The notes below the pieces were generated by a model that was not told the DNA's origin, made no database searches, and saw nothing but the letters and a program-made list of their open reading frames with translations. Positions 6,131 to 13,424 of a stretch of DNA of 18,519 bases are shown one piece after another. Origin of the DNA: Actinomycetes bacterium (GTDB lineage: Bacteria > Actinomycetota > Thermoleophilia > Solirubrobacterales > JACPNS01). The position numbers were made by a program, and so were the translations under genes. The stretch lies in NCBI GenBank assembly GCA_023404495.1, contig JAEYBE010000043.1, positions 1-18,519 on the forward strand, in the 5' to 3' direction. Each line of letters begins with the position of its first letter. Positions within the stretch are counted from its first letter, which is position 1.

Positions 6131-7036
6131 ATGCTGAACTCCACTAAATCTCGCTTGCCGCTGGCCGCGGCACTCGCTCTGGCCTCCGTCCTGCTCGTTG
6201 CGCTCCTTTCGGGCCCTGCGGGCGCCGCATCAAAGAAGCGCATCGTCGCGCTCACGCCCTTCAGTGCAAACACTTTGATCGCGGTTGGCGTGAAGCCACG
6301 GGCAGTCGGCCAGCTGGCGATTGGCAAGAAGGCGTACAGCCCGAAACTCAGCGGCATTCAGCGCCTGACGATGACGCATCCCACCGGACCGAACATGGAG
6401 CAGATCGCGAAGATCGATCCCGACGTCGTGCTGACCTCGAGCGAATGGCGCAAGGGCACGCAGACGATGCGTGATCTCGCGATCACGGTTCGCGAGATGG
6501 ACGCCACCCGAGCGCTCGATGTCCCCGCCCGTCAGCGAGCGATCGGCTACGCCTACGGATCAAAGCGGCTGACCGACAAGCTCGTCAGGAAGACGAAGGC
6601 CGAAATCGCCTACGCCCGCGGCGGCTCCAAGAAGAAGCCGCGCCCAATCAAGGTGAGGCCGCGCGTGATGCTGATCCTCGGCGTCGGCCGCACTCCATAC
6701 GTCTTCATCAACAACAGCTGGGGCGGCTCGGTGGCCCGCGCGGCCGGCGCAAATCTGCTGGGCGGCAACCAGCAGGGCAGCGGCGGCTTTGTCAAGGTCT
6801 CCGACGAGTACGTCGTCCAGCAGAATCCCGACATCATCATTGCCGTGCCGCACGGCAGCAACAAGGACGTCAGTGCGATCGCCGACTACATGCGCAACAA
6901 CCCGGCGTGGTCGACGACCAGCGCGGTCAACAACAACCGCGTGTACGTGGACATGGATGAGTCGCTGCTGCAGCCCAACACCGACGTCGGCGACACCATC
7001 AAGCGCCTGCGCGTGTCGTACCTGAAGAACTGGTAG
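6131..7036 (+). CDS. hmuT: Heme/siderophore-type ABC substrate-binding protein (HmuT-like)
   Basis: The 301-residue protein begins with a hydrophobic export segment (about 9-33, ending GPAGAAS) and continues as a class III (FecB/BtuF/HmuT) binding protein: RIVALTPFSANTLIAVGVKPRAVG is the N-lobe start, then MEQIAKIDPDVVLTSSEW, an interlobe helix, a second lobe with NSWGGSVARAAGANLLGG, and QQNPDIIIAVPHG. Heme as ligand is inferred from the following HtaA-like gene; a siderophore or cobalamin cannot be excluded. Oddly there is no lipobox and no cysteine anywhere, whereas monoderm binding proteins are usually lipoproteins; it may stay tethered by an uncleaved signal. No Shine-Dalgarno is seen before the ATG, which fits a short or absent leader. 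It is the first gene of a five-gene operon. Confidence 0.85.
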   Translation: MLNSTKSRLPLAAALALASVLLVALLSGPAGAASKKRIVALTPFSANTLIAVGVKPRAVGQLAIGKKAYSPKLSGIQRLTMTHPTGPNMEQIAKIDPDVVLTSSEWRKGTQTMRDLAITVREMDATRALDVPARQRAIGYAYGSKRLTDKLVRKTKAEIAYARGGSKKKPRPIKVRPRVMLILGVGRTPYVFINNSWGGSVARAAGANLLGGNQQGSGGFVKVSDEYVVQQNPDIIIAVPHGSNKDVSAIADYMRNNPAWSTTSAVNNNRVYVDMDESLLQPNTDVGDTIKRLRVSYLKNW

Positions 7037-7043
7037 CTGCCCG

Positions 7044-8027
7044 GTGGCGCGCAGGACTGGCGTGGTCTTGGCCCTCGCGGTGGCGCTCTGCGCGGCATTC
7101 GTGACCGCCCTCGCGCTCGGCGCGGTCAGCATCCCGTTCTCTGACGTGATCAAGTCGCTGACCGGCGGCGACGTTTCGCCGATCAGCGAGAAGATCATCA
7201 ACGACTTGCGCCTGCCGCGAGCGGTCGAGGCTGTCGTTGTCGGTGCCGCGCTCGGAGTGGCTGGCGCATTGCTCCAGGGCGCATTGAACAACCAGCTCGC
7301 CTCTCCAGACATCGTCGGCGTGACCGGCGGCGCAGGCTTCGGCGCGGTCGTGATTCTGGTTCTCTTCCCGGCGCAGGCTGCTCTGTTGCCTTTTGGCGCC
7401 CTGATCATGGGCCTCGTCGCAGCCGCGCTCGTCTTCGGGTTTGCCTGGTCCGGTGCCAACCGCGGTGCGGTCACCAAATTGATCCTCGCGGGAATCGCGA
7501 TCGGCGCGCTCTTTGCGGCCGGCACCACCGCGATCCTCACGGCCTATCCCGATCGCGTCCCTTCGGTGCTGTTCTTCATCGCGGGCGGGCTGACCAGCGA
7601 CGGCTGGCATGACCTCACCGCAGTGTTGCCGTACTTCATCGTCGGATTCATCGGTGCAGTCTGCATGATGCGCCCGCTTGATCGGCTGGCACTGGGCGAT
7701 GAGGTCGCCGCTTCGCTGGGCAGCCGGCCGCAGGTGATTCGGCTGATCGCGGGCGTGATCGCGGCGATCCTCGCCGCGGCATCCGCGTCGCTTGCCGGAC
7801 TGCTGGCGTTCCTCGGATTGATCGTGCCGCACTTCGTGCGCATGGCGGCCGGGACCTCGGCAAACACCTACGTGGTGCCGGTCTCCGCGCTCGCCGGCGC
7901 GACGCTGCTGCTCGTCGGCGACACGCTTGCGCGGGTGGTTGCGGCGCCCGTGGAACTTCCCGTCGGACCGTTCATGGTGTTGCTCGGCGTGCCGCTCTTC
8001 CTCTACCTGCTCCGAAAGCACGCATGA
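7044..8027 (+). CDS. hmuU: FecCD-family ABC permease (HmuU-like)
   Basis: A 327-residue polytopic membrane protein of the BtuC/FhuB/FecCD family. It is recognised by IINDLRLPRAVEAVVVGAAL followed by GALLQGALNNQLASPDIVGV, the family's best conserved block, and by the cytoplasmic coupling helix near LGDEVAASLGSRP with LLAFLGLIVPHFVR after it. About nine to ten membrane helices can be drawn. It forms the homodimeric channel through which HmuT-delivered ligand crosses the membrane, driven by the next gene's ATPase. It starts with GTG eight bases after the hmuT stop and its stop overlaps the hmuV start (ATGA), so all three should be co-expressed. Family membership is certain; heme specificity is inferred from context. 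Confidence 0.92.
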   Translation: MARRTGVVLALAVALCAAFVTALALGAVSIPFSDVIKSLTGGDVSPISEKIINDLRLPRAVEAVVVGAALGVAGALLQGALNNQLASPDIVGVTGGAGFGAVVILVLFPAQAALLPFGALIMGLVAAALVFGFAWSGANRGAVTKLILAGIAIGALFAAGTTAILTAYPDRVPSVLFFIAGGLTSDGWHDLTAVLPYFIVGFIGAVCMMRPLDRLALGDEVAASLGSRPQVIRLIAGVIAAILAAASASLAGLLAFLGLIVPHFVRMAAGTSANTYVVPVSALAGATLLLVGDTLARVVAAPVELPVGPFMVLLGVPLFLYLLRKHA

Positions 8028-8830
8028 ACAGTGCAGCCACAGCCACCGCCGCGCTGACCGCGAGCGGAGTTAAGGTCGCGATCCAGGGCAACACGATCGT
8101 CGAGGGCGCTGACCTGCGGCTCGAGCACGGCAAGCTGGTTGCGATTGTCGGTCCCAACGGCGCCGGAAAGTCCACGCTCGTGCGAGCGCTGGCCGGAATC
8201 CAGCGCATCGAATCCGGCGAAGTTCGCTGGGGCGAGACTCCGATCGGCGAACTGCGCGGCCGTGACCTTGCACTGACCCGAGCGTTCGTCCCGCAGCGCT
8301 CGCTGGTCCCGCCTGGGGTCACGGTGCGCGAGGCCGTGACGATCGGCCGCTCAGTGCACGTCAAGCCCTGGCAGCGCGTCGGGGCGGAGGGTCGTGTTGC
8401 GGTTGATCGCGCGATGGAGCGCGCCGGGGTTGAACAGTTCGCCGACAGATTCCTGACGACCCTCTCGGGCGGCGAGATGCAACGCGTACAGGTGGCGGTT
8501 GCGTTGGCGCAGGAAGCTCCAGTGCTGATCGCCGACGAACCGACAAGCGCCTTGGACCTTGGCGCCACGGTCGCGATCGCGCGGCTGTTGCGCAGGCTGG
8601 CTGACGAAGGGCTCGGAATTCTGCTTGTGGTCCACGATCTATCGCTGGCGGCGGCGGTCGCCGACGAGGTCGTCGTGATGTCCAACGGAACCACGGTCGC
8701 CGACGGCCCGCCTGCCGAAGCGATCACACCCGAGCGGCTCGCGGAGGTTTGGGGGGTCGATGCATCGCTGGACGTTTCGAATGATGAGCGCACCGCGCTG
8801 AAGGTCTCGTGGCTTGGAGCCGGAGAATGA
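8024..8830 (+). CDS. hmuV: ABC transporter ATP-binding protein (HmuV-like)
   Basis: The 268-residue ATPase has all working motifs: Walker A GPNGAGKST (43-51), Q-loop Gln91 in FVPQRS, signature LSGGEMQRVQVA (147-158), Walker B VLIADEP (167-173) and the H-loop His204 in VVHDLS. The order of motifs and the C-terminal AEAITPERLAEVWGVDA segment are typical of FecE/HmuV/BtuD-type ATPases, where this last part docks against the paired FecCD permease. It powers import by the HmuU channel. The ATG overlaps the hmuU stop, and its own stop overlaps the next gene's ATG. Confidence 0.95.
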   Translation: MNSAATATAALTASGVKVAIQGNTIVEGADLRLEHGKLVAIVGPNGAGKSTLVRALAGIQRIESGEVRWGETPIGELRGRDLALTRAFVPQRSLVPPGVTVREAVTIGRSVHVKPWQRVGAEGRVAVDRAMERAGVEQFADRFLTTLSGGEMQRVQVAVALAQEAPVLIADEPTSALDLGATVAIARLLRRLADEGLGILLVVHDLSLAAAVADEVVVMSNGTTVADGPPAEAITPERLAEVWGVDASLDVSNDERTALKVSWLGAGE

Positions 8831-10053
8831 CTCAGATCACAGATATATCGCGGGGCGCCAATAGGCTCAAATTGAGTCCGATGCGGGCACTTCTTCTTGC
8901 CACATTTGCGCTGTTTCTGCTGCCGGCCGCGGCTGATGCTGCCCAGCCGGCCAGCCTCCCAGTCGCATTGCTCGATGTGAGCTCTTCCAAGAGCGCCCTG
9001 CGCGCCAACGGCGTGAAGCTCCGGCCCACCGGCAAGGCCGTCTACAAATTCGAGAAGCTCGGCTTCATGATTTCGGACGTCGCCGTAAGCGGCGCGACAC
9101 GCGGATCCTTCGTTCTCAAAGACGGTTTCCGCATTGTCAAGGGCAAGCGCGGCGTGTCTGTGCGCGGGATGTTGGTTGTTGTGAGAGGCCGCGACGTTTC
9201 AGTGACGGGCAAGATCGGCGGCAAGCGGCGCACGATCTTCACCGGACGTTCGCCCACGATGCCGAAGGTCGATGGCGGGCGGATCTCGCTCGCGACTTCC
9301 GGCGCGAAGCTCTCGCTCACCAAGCAGGCTTCGGCGGTCATACGCCAGACGATCAAGAGTTACAAGCCGAAGTCGCGCAGCGCCGGCGTCTTTGAGGGCG
9401 CTGCCTACGTCATCGCGCCGCCGCCCGGAGGCGGCGGGACGATCGACCCGGGCCGCTCGAAGGAATGCACTGCGCCAATCGCCGGCGCGGCCACAGACCT
9501 GCCCAAGCCGAGCGGCGCGGTGGACATCGACTGCGGTTTCTTCACCTGGGCTCCGCGCAGCTCCTTCATCGACTACCTCGAGATCAACTCGCCGATCGCC
9601 CCGGCGCAATCGCTTCCGCCGATTCAAGGCTCTGAGCACTACTGCATCGTCGACAAAGCCGATGTAGCCGACACCTACTACTTCAGCCTGCCGATTACGG
9701 CCGGCTGGTGGGATGCCGCGACGAACAAGGGCGACTTGCGGCTCGCGGGCGGTGTGGCGTTCAAGTACCAGAGCCACGGGCTTGACATCACCGTGTCGGA
9801 CCTAGACGTGCGGTTCGACGGTGCGAATTCCGAAATCTGGGCCACGGTTGTCCATGACGGCGCGCCGGGAGGTGAGCGCACCAGCTTCGCGACGTTCAAC
9901 GCCGGCGTCGCTCGTGCGGGTGGGCCCGTTGGGCCAACCACCGCCATGACGCGCCTTGACACTGTGTTCACGCCGCACGTCGCTGACGATGTGCTGCTTG
10001 GCTTCTATACCAATCCCGATGCGGGCTGCTTCGACGTGGGGTTCAACTTCTGA
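8827..10053 (+). CDS. htaA: HtaA-like secreted heme-binding protein
   Basis: HtaA domains bind heme at the surface of Corynebacterium and hand it to HmuTUV; the gene order here matches. I start at ATG 8827 because it overlaps the hmuV stop (ATGA) and has GGAG just upstream; ATG 8881 (MRALLLATFALF) is the alternative and would give a more usual signal peptide. After the export segment, an N-terminal beta region (LRANGVKLRPTGKAVYKF through LSLTKQASAVIRQTI) resembles the half-domain found in actinobacterial HtaA proteins. A proline/glycine linker follows. The second half (about 230-405) starts FFTWAPRSSFIDYL and continues GGVAFKYQSHGLDITVSDLDV, close to the HtaA pattern with its conserved aromatic and histidine positions. 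Four cysteines there (Cys214, 236, 273, 401) could form disulfides. There is no C-terminal anchor; the next gene may supply it. Confidence 0.75.
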   Translation: MTQITDISRGANRLKLSPMRALLLATFALFLLPAAADAAQPASLPVALLDVSSSKSALRANGVKLRPTGKAVYKFEKLGFMISDVAVSGATRGSFVLKDGFRIVKGKRGVSVRGMLVVVRGRDVSVTGKIGGKRRTIFTGRSPTMPKVDGGRISLATSGAKLSLTKQASAVIRQTIKSYKPKSRSAGVFEGAAYVIAPPPGGGGTIDPGRSKECTAPIAGAATDLPKPSGAVDIDCGFFTWAPRSSFIDYLEINSPIAPAQSLPPIQGSEHYCIVDKADVADTYYFSLPITAGWWDAATNKGDLRLAGGVAFKYQSHGLDITVSDLDVRFDGANSEIWATVVHDGAPGGERTSFATFNAGVARAGGPVGPTTAMTRLDTVFTPHVADDVLLGFYTNPDAGCFDVGFNF

Positions 10054-11159
10054 TGCGGCTTCGGGTCACAATCGCTGTCGCTGTGTGCGCCGCTCTCGCG
10101 GTTCTGACGTCGAGCGCTTCGGCTGCGGATGTGACCGTTGTCTACCCACGCGACGGAGGGTCGAAGACAGTCTCGATCGGCTCTCTGGCATCGAGCTTTG
10201 ACGTCAACCAGGAGTATCCGCTCGTCTCTGCGAATGGGCAGACGTCCACCAAGCCGATCAAAGGAATTTCCCTGCGAACGCTGCTCGACGTCGCGGGCGC
10301 CGACCCCACGTATTCGGCGGTCAAGATCAGTCGAGCGAGCGGCGGACCATTGCGCATCAGCCGCAAGCAGATCGAGGCTGGCGGCCTGACGCCGGTCGTT
10401 TACGAATCCGCTGGACTCGCGACCTTCTTGCGACCGTCGTACTTCGTTGGTGACAGCAATGCCCAGGACCTCGTATCGGCGTCGCCGCTAGTGATCGAGC
10501 AGGTCGACGACGTCGAGTACAACCTCAAGGCATCGGTCTCCAAGACCAAGGCGAAGGTTGGTGAAGCACTCAAGTTCACCGCCTCAGCGACTGGTGCTGC
10601 CGGCCAGAAGCTCACGTACACGTGGAATTTCGACGACGGGACCAACGGTTCTGGCGCGAACCCGAGCCATCGCTTCAGGAAGCGCGGCTATTACCGCGTG
10701 CTCGTCTCCGTGCGCGGCGAGGGGGAGGAGAAATCTGGCTTCACCGTGCTCAAGATCCAGGTGGGACCAGCGCGCAAGAGCGACAAGCAGCGCGAGGGCG
10801 GCGGAAACAACGACGCCGCAGGCGCGCCGGTTTCCGGCCAGGCCGACGGGACGAGTGGCGAAGGTGAGACCGCCGGCACCCAAGAGGCACAACCGAAGGC
10901 GAAAAAGCGTAAGAACTCTGATCAGCCATCACCGGACTCGCTCGAGTCCGTTACCGGAGAGCTCCTCAGCAGCGAGCGGCAAGTTCTGTCACCGAGCGAC
11001 CTCGCAGCGCGGTCCGGCCAGAAGGCCGAGAACGTCAAGGCCACCGCTGGTGTGCCCACCGAGGCAGCCGGCGCCGCAGTCGCGCTCGGCCTCCTCGGAC
11101 TCGGCGCCGCACTCGAACTCGGCGCCGCCGGCCGCTTACGCCGCAGGCTCTCCACCTAG
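10053..11159 (+). CDS. Membrane-anchored PKD-domain protein of the heme operon
   Basis: The 368-residue protein has a signal peptide (cleavage likely after SSASA, residue 24). A roughly 120-residue domain follows, with ISLRTLLDVAGADPTYSAVKI and FLRPSYFVGDSN, faintly like a molybdopterin-oxidoreductase (SUOX-like) fold but without cofactor residues I can name. Next is a PKD domain (about 155-238: VGEALKFTASATG, YTWNFDDG, HRFRKRGYYRVLVSV). A charged, low-complexity stretch of about 90 residues, suited to crossing a cell wall, leads to a C-terminal hydrophobic helix (about 335-358) and an RLRRRLS stop-transfer tail. It would stand outside, tethered in the membrane. Its ATG overlaps the htaA-like stop (TGATG), tying it to heme uptake. 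A docking or wall-spanning role is inference. Confidence 0.8.
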   Translation: MRLRVTIAVAVCAALAVLTSSASAADVTVVYPRDGGSKTVSIGSLASSFDVNQEYPLVSANGQTSTKPIKGISLRTLLDVAGADPTYSAVKISRASGGPLRISRKQIEAGGLTPVVYESAGLATFLRPSYFVGDSNAQDLVSASPLVIEQVDDVEYNLKASVSKTKAKVGEALKFTASATGAAGQKLTYTWNFDDGTNGSGANPSHRFRKRGYYRVLVSVRGEGEEKSGFTVLKIQVGPARKSDKQREGGGNNDAAGAPVSGQADGTSGEGETAGTQEAQPKAKKRKNSDQPSPDSLESVTGELLSSERQVLSPSDLAARSGQKAENVKATAGVPTEAAGAAVALGLLGLGAALELGAAGRLRRRLST

Positions 11160-11176
11160 CCCAAGCGCCCGAAGCG

Positions 11177-11207
11177 CGCAAGTCCGCGCTGCCAGCGCAG
11201 ACTTGCG
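11177..11207. other. Hairpin after the heme operon, no U-tract on the operon strand
   Basis: CGCAAGTC and GACTTGCG enclose a further GCGCT/AGCGC stem with a GCC loop, separated by one C-A mismatch. On the plus strand it is followed by eight A, not T, so it is not a classical terminator for the operon. It may protect the 3' end or mark where transcription from the two sides meets. Confidence 0.5.
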
Positions 11208-11245
11208 AAAAAAAACGCCCGCGCCGGAGGGTTCCGACGCGGGCG
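11208..11245 (-). terminator. Intrinsic terminator of the collagen-repeat gene
   Basis: Read on the minus strand, CGCCCGCG pairs with CGCGGGCG, extended past one mismatch by CGGA/TCCG around a four-base loop, and eight T follow at once (11215 down to 11208). It begins about 30 bases after the stop of the minus-strand gene at 11276, exactly where its terminator should be. Confidence 0.85.
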
Positions 11246-11275
11246 CTGGAGGCTTGATCAATCGAGCGGGATTGC

Positions 11276-12376
11276 TCAGCCGAGCTTGACCGACACGGCC
11301 TTGTACTTGCGTGAGACCGGGGTCAACTTGTAGGTGCCCTTGATCTTGTCGGTGATGTAGGTCACCTTCACACGCTTGCCAGTGACGACCGCGTATCCGA
11401 CGAACTTCTTGCTCTTGGTGACCTTGGCGATCACGCGCTTGTTCGTCTTGAAGACGCTCTTCTTGATCACGAATGTCTTGGTCGAGGCGTCTTTGCCGGC
11501 CGGTCCTGCCGGACCTATCGGGCCCGGCTCACCCGGGTCGCCCTTGTCGCCCTTCGCGCCGTCAGTACCAGTTCCGCCCGCGGGCCCCGTTGCACCGGTC
11601 GCACCGGTTTCGCCCGTCGATCCTGTGTCGCCCTTGGTTCCCTTCGAGGCGCATGGGAAGTTCTCCAAAGAGAAGGTGCCGAACGTGTTCGGGGCGCGGT
11701 TAGGACCGCTCCCGATCGCATACGCCGCGGTGAAGAAGTTGGCGGCTGCGACGGATGGCGCGATGTTCGAGAGGGTCGTCGTACCGTTCCAGTTGACATT
11801 GCAGACCGCCTCGGCGAGGTTCAGATCGAAGATCTTCACGTCGCTGTAGCTCGTGTATGCGGCATCGGCGTTGTTGATGCCGCTTGCGCGGAGCTCGCCG
11901 GTGCCGTCGCCGGCCAGCACGATCTTTGGATTCGTGATCTCGATGTGGAATCCGTGACCGGATGGCGGAGCCGGGCTGTCGAATGTGTACGTCCCTGCAA
12001 AGGTGAACGATCCGGCCTGAGTGGTGGCGTTCACAGAACCAGAAGTTGCCTCGAACTTCCAGTCGTAGGGCGTGTCGCAGTCGAACGGGTTGGTGCCGTC
12101 AACAGTCAGCGTTCCTCCGTTGCCGTCAGGGCCGTACGCGCTGCCGTTGGCGTACTGGGCGCCGACGCCGGCACGCGCGACGTAGCCGAGCCAGGTGCGG
12201 CAGGTGTTGGCGACGACGTACGGCGAGTCGTAAACCTTGTATTGCGACCAGGTGAGGGATACCGGGGCGGCCGAGGCCGAGGCCGAGAGTCCTGCGAACG
12301 CGACGAGCGCGACGACTGCCGAGAGTGCCAGGCGCTGGAGGGTGATCCCGCGCGCCGGGCGGTTGGGGCTTGACAT
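11276..12376 (-). CDS. Secreted collagen-repeat protein with HtaA-like N-terminal region
   Basis: The 366-residue protein starts at an ATG with AAGGA about ten bases upstream. A signal peptide ends at SASASA (residue 37). Residues 38-240 carry LTWSQYKVYD, WKFEATSGSVNATTQAGSFTF, a GHGFHIEITNPKIVL segment and GTGELRASG, which resemble the strand order of HtaA heme domains (G-V-F, HG-hydrophobic, NP-V, G-G-L). This match is by eye and moderate. Residues 246-296 are about 17 Gly-X-Y triplets (GDKGDPGEPGPIGPAGPAG), a collagen-like rod, followed by a 70-residue lysine-rich beta domain similar in style to the tail of the RCC1 protein. It faces hugZ across a region with an iron-box-like dyad. It may present heme away from the surface; if the HtaA match fails it is simply a collagen-like surface protein. 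Confidence 0.8.
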   Translation of the reverse strand: MSSPNRPARGITLQRLALSAVVALVAFAGLSASASAAPVSLTWSQYKVYDSPYVVANTCRTWLGYVARAGVGAQYANGSAYGPDGNGGTLTVDGTNPFDCDTPYDWKFEATSGSVNATTQAGSFTFAGTYTFDSPAPPSGHGFHIEITNPKIVLAGDGTGELRASGINNADAAYTSYSDVKIFDLNLAEAVCNVNWNGTTTLSNIAPSVAAANFFTAAYAIGSGPNRAPNTFGTFSLENFPCASKGTKGDTGSTGETGATGATGPAGGTGTDGAKGDKGDPGEPGPIGPAGPAGKDASTKTFVIKKSVFKTNKRVIAKVTKSKKFVGYAVVTGKRVKVTYITDKIKGTYKLTPVSRKYKAVSVKLG

Positions 12377-12485
12377 CTAGATGTGTCCTTTCCTTGCTGT
12401 TCTTGGATGTTCGAACACCGCCTGGGGTCGGCGGTTGCGATCCGCGCGTCGTTGCAAGGAGGCTCGACGGCTGCGAACGCGGCAA

Positions 12486-12491
12486 ATCATA
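12486..12491 (-). promoter_or_regulatory. Candidate -10 element of the collagen-repeat gene
   Basis: TATGAT on the minus strand, about 110 bases before the ATG. The -35 position 17 bases upstream falls inside the TTAGG-N4-CCTAA dyad, so a repressor there would occlude the polymerase. The -35 itself is not a good match to TTGACA. Confidence 0.4.
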
Positions 12492-12510
12492 GTCAGAAAC
12501 TAGGAATCTG

Positions 12511-12524
12511 TTAGGGCTGCCTAA
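12511..12524. promoter_or_regulatory. Candidate iron operator between hugZ and collagen-repeat gene
   Basis: TTAGGGCTGCCTAA has the same TTAGG-N4-CCTAA layout as the dyad before the heme operon. Against the 19-base DtxR/IdeR consensus it matches 12 positions, so it is weaker as a classical box but a perfect 5-4-5 inverted repeat. It lies 37 bases before hugZ, over the likely -35 regions of both divergent genes. Confidence 0.55.
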
Positions 12525-12544
12525 GAATCTTGCCCGAACACGTG

Positions 12545-12550
12545 TATTCT
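12545..12550 (+). promoter_or_regulatory. Candidate -10 element of hugZ
   Basis: TATTCT ends ten bases before the hugZ ATG. RNA would begin a few bases before the start codon, and no Shine-Dalgarno is present, so hugZ is probably nearly leaderless. The -35 position overlaps the end of the adjacent dyad. Confidence 0.4.
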
Positions 12551-12560
12551 CTGCGCCCTC

Positions 12561-13424
12561 ATGACTGATCGCTCACAATCCTTCATCCCTCGCGAAGCTG
12601 GCGCCCACGCAGTCAATGAAGACTCGCCGGCCGCCGACTTCATGCGCCCGATCGAGCCACTTGAGTCGATCGACTCACCGCGCACGCTCAGCGCCGCCGA
12701 ACACGCTCGCACGATCCTGGCCAACGAAAGCGTCGCCACGCTCGCTTCGCTTACCGAGGACGGCTCGCCATGGGCTTCGGTCATCCAGTACGCGGTGCTG
12801 GGCGACGGCACGCCGGTGCTGATCCTCTCGACCCTCGCGCTCCACGGGCGCAATGTGCAGGCCGATCCGCGCGTCAGCCTCGCGGTCGCCGGTCCAGTGC
12901 CCGAAGGGCACGACCCCGGCGATTCCGGTCGCGTCACTGTCGCCGGCCGCGTCGAGCAGCCGGAGGGCGACGAACTGGAGGCGGCCAAGCAGGCGTACTA
13001 CAAGGTCAGCCCCTCGGCCGAGCTCTACACCCAATTCGGCGACTTCACCGTTTATGTGGTGCGCGTCAGCACTGTTCGCTGGGTCGGCGGTTTTGGACGC
13101 ATGGCTTCGACGGACCCTGCCGCGTACCACGAGGCCGAGGTCGACCCCACCGCCAGGGGCGCCGATTACGCCGTCAAACACATGAACGACGATCACGCTG
13201 ATGCACTCGCGCTGATGGCGCGCGCGTTCACTGGCCACACCGACGCTACCGGCGCCTACGCATTGCGCGCGGATCGCTACGGGATGGACATCGGAATCGA
13301 GACGCCGCGAGGTAATACGCACGGTCGCGTCGAGTTCGCAGAGCGCGTCGAGGCCCCGGACGGTCTACGCGGCGCGGTGGTTGATCTCACCAAGCGCGCC
13401 CGCGCCCAGCTCGGCGAGTCCTAA
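12561..13424 (+). CDS. hugZ: HugZ/DUF2470-family heme oxygenase-like protein
   Basis: The 287-residue protein has a split-barrel (pyridoxamine phosphate oxidase-like) domain, about 45-185: ARTILANESVATLASLTEDG, STLALHGRNVQADPRVSLAV, FVYV-type strands and VRWVGGFGRM. It is followed by a DUF2470 domain (about 200-285) with the diagnostic HMNDDHADAL (207-216) and GMDIGIETP. This pairing defines HugZ enzymes, which bind heme between barrel and C-terminal part and cleave it to biliverdin, CO and iron in the cytoplasm. The split barrel alone also occurs in flavin enzymes, but the DUF2470 tail and the heme transport genes nearby favour heme. The first 45 residues are extra and look unstructured. It shares an operator-like dyad with the heme operon and its stop overlaps that of the converging gene. 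Confidence 0.87.
   Translation: MTDRSQSFIPREAGAHAVNEDSPAADFMRPIEPLESIDSPRTLSAAEHARTILANESVATLASLTEDGSPWASVIQYAVLGDGTPVLILSTLALHGRNVQADPRVSLAVAGPVPEGHDPGDSGRVTVAGRVEQPEGDELEAAKQAYYKVSPSAELYTQFGDFTVYVVRVSTVRWVGGFGRMASTDPAAYHEAEVDPTARGADYAVKHMNDDHADALALMARAFTGHTDATGAYALRADRYGMDIGIETPRGNTHGRVEFAERVEAPDGLRGAVVDLTKRARAQLGES

Noticed and set aside
6560..8021. Long minus-strand open frames opposite hmuT, hmuU
   Set aside because: They are rich in Arg/Ala/Asp/Gln with no domain sense and lie opposite well-recognised genes; high GC keeps such shadow frames open.
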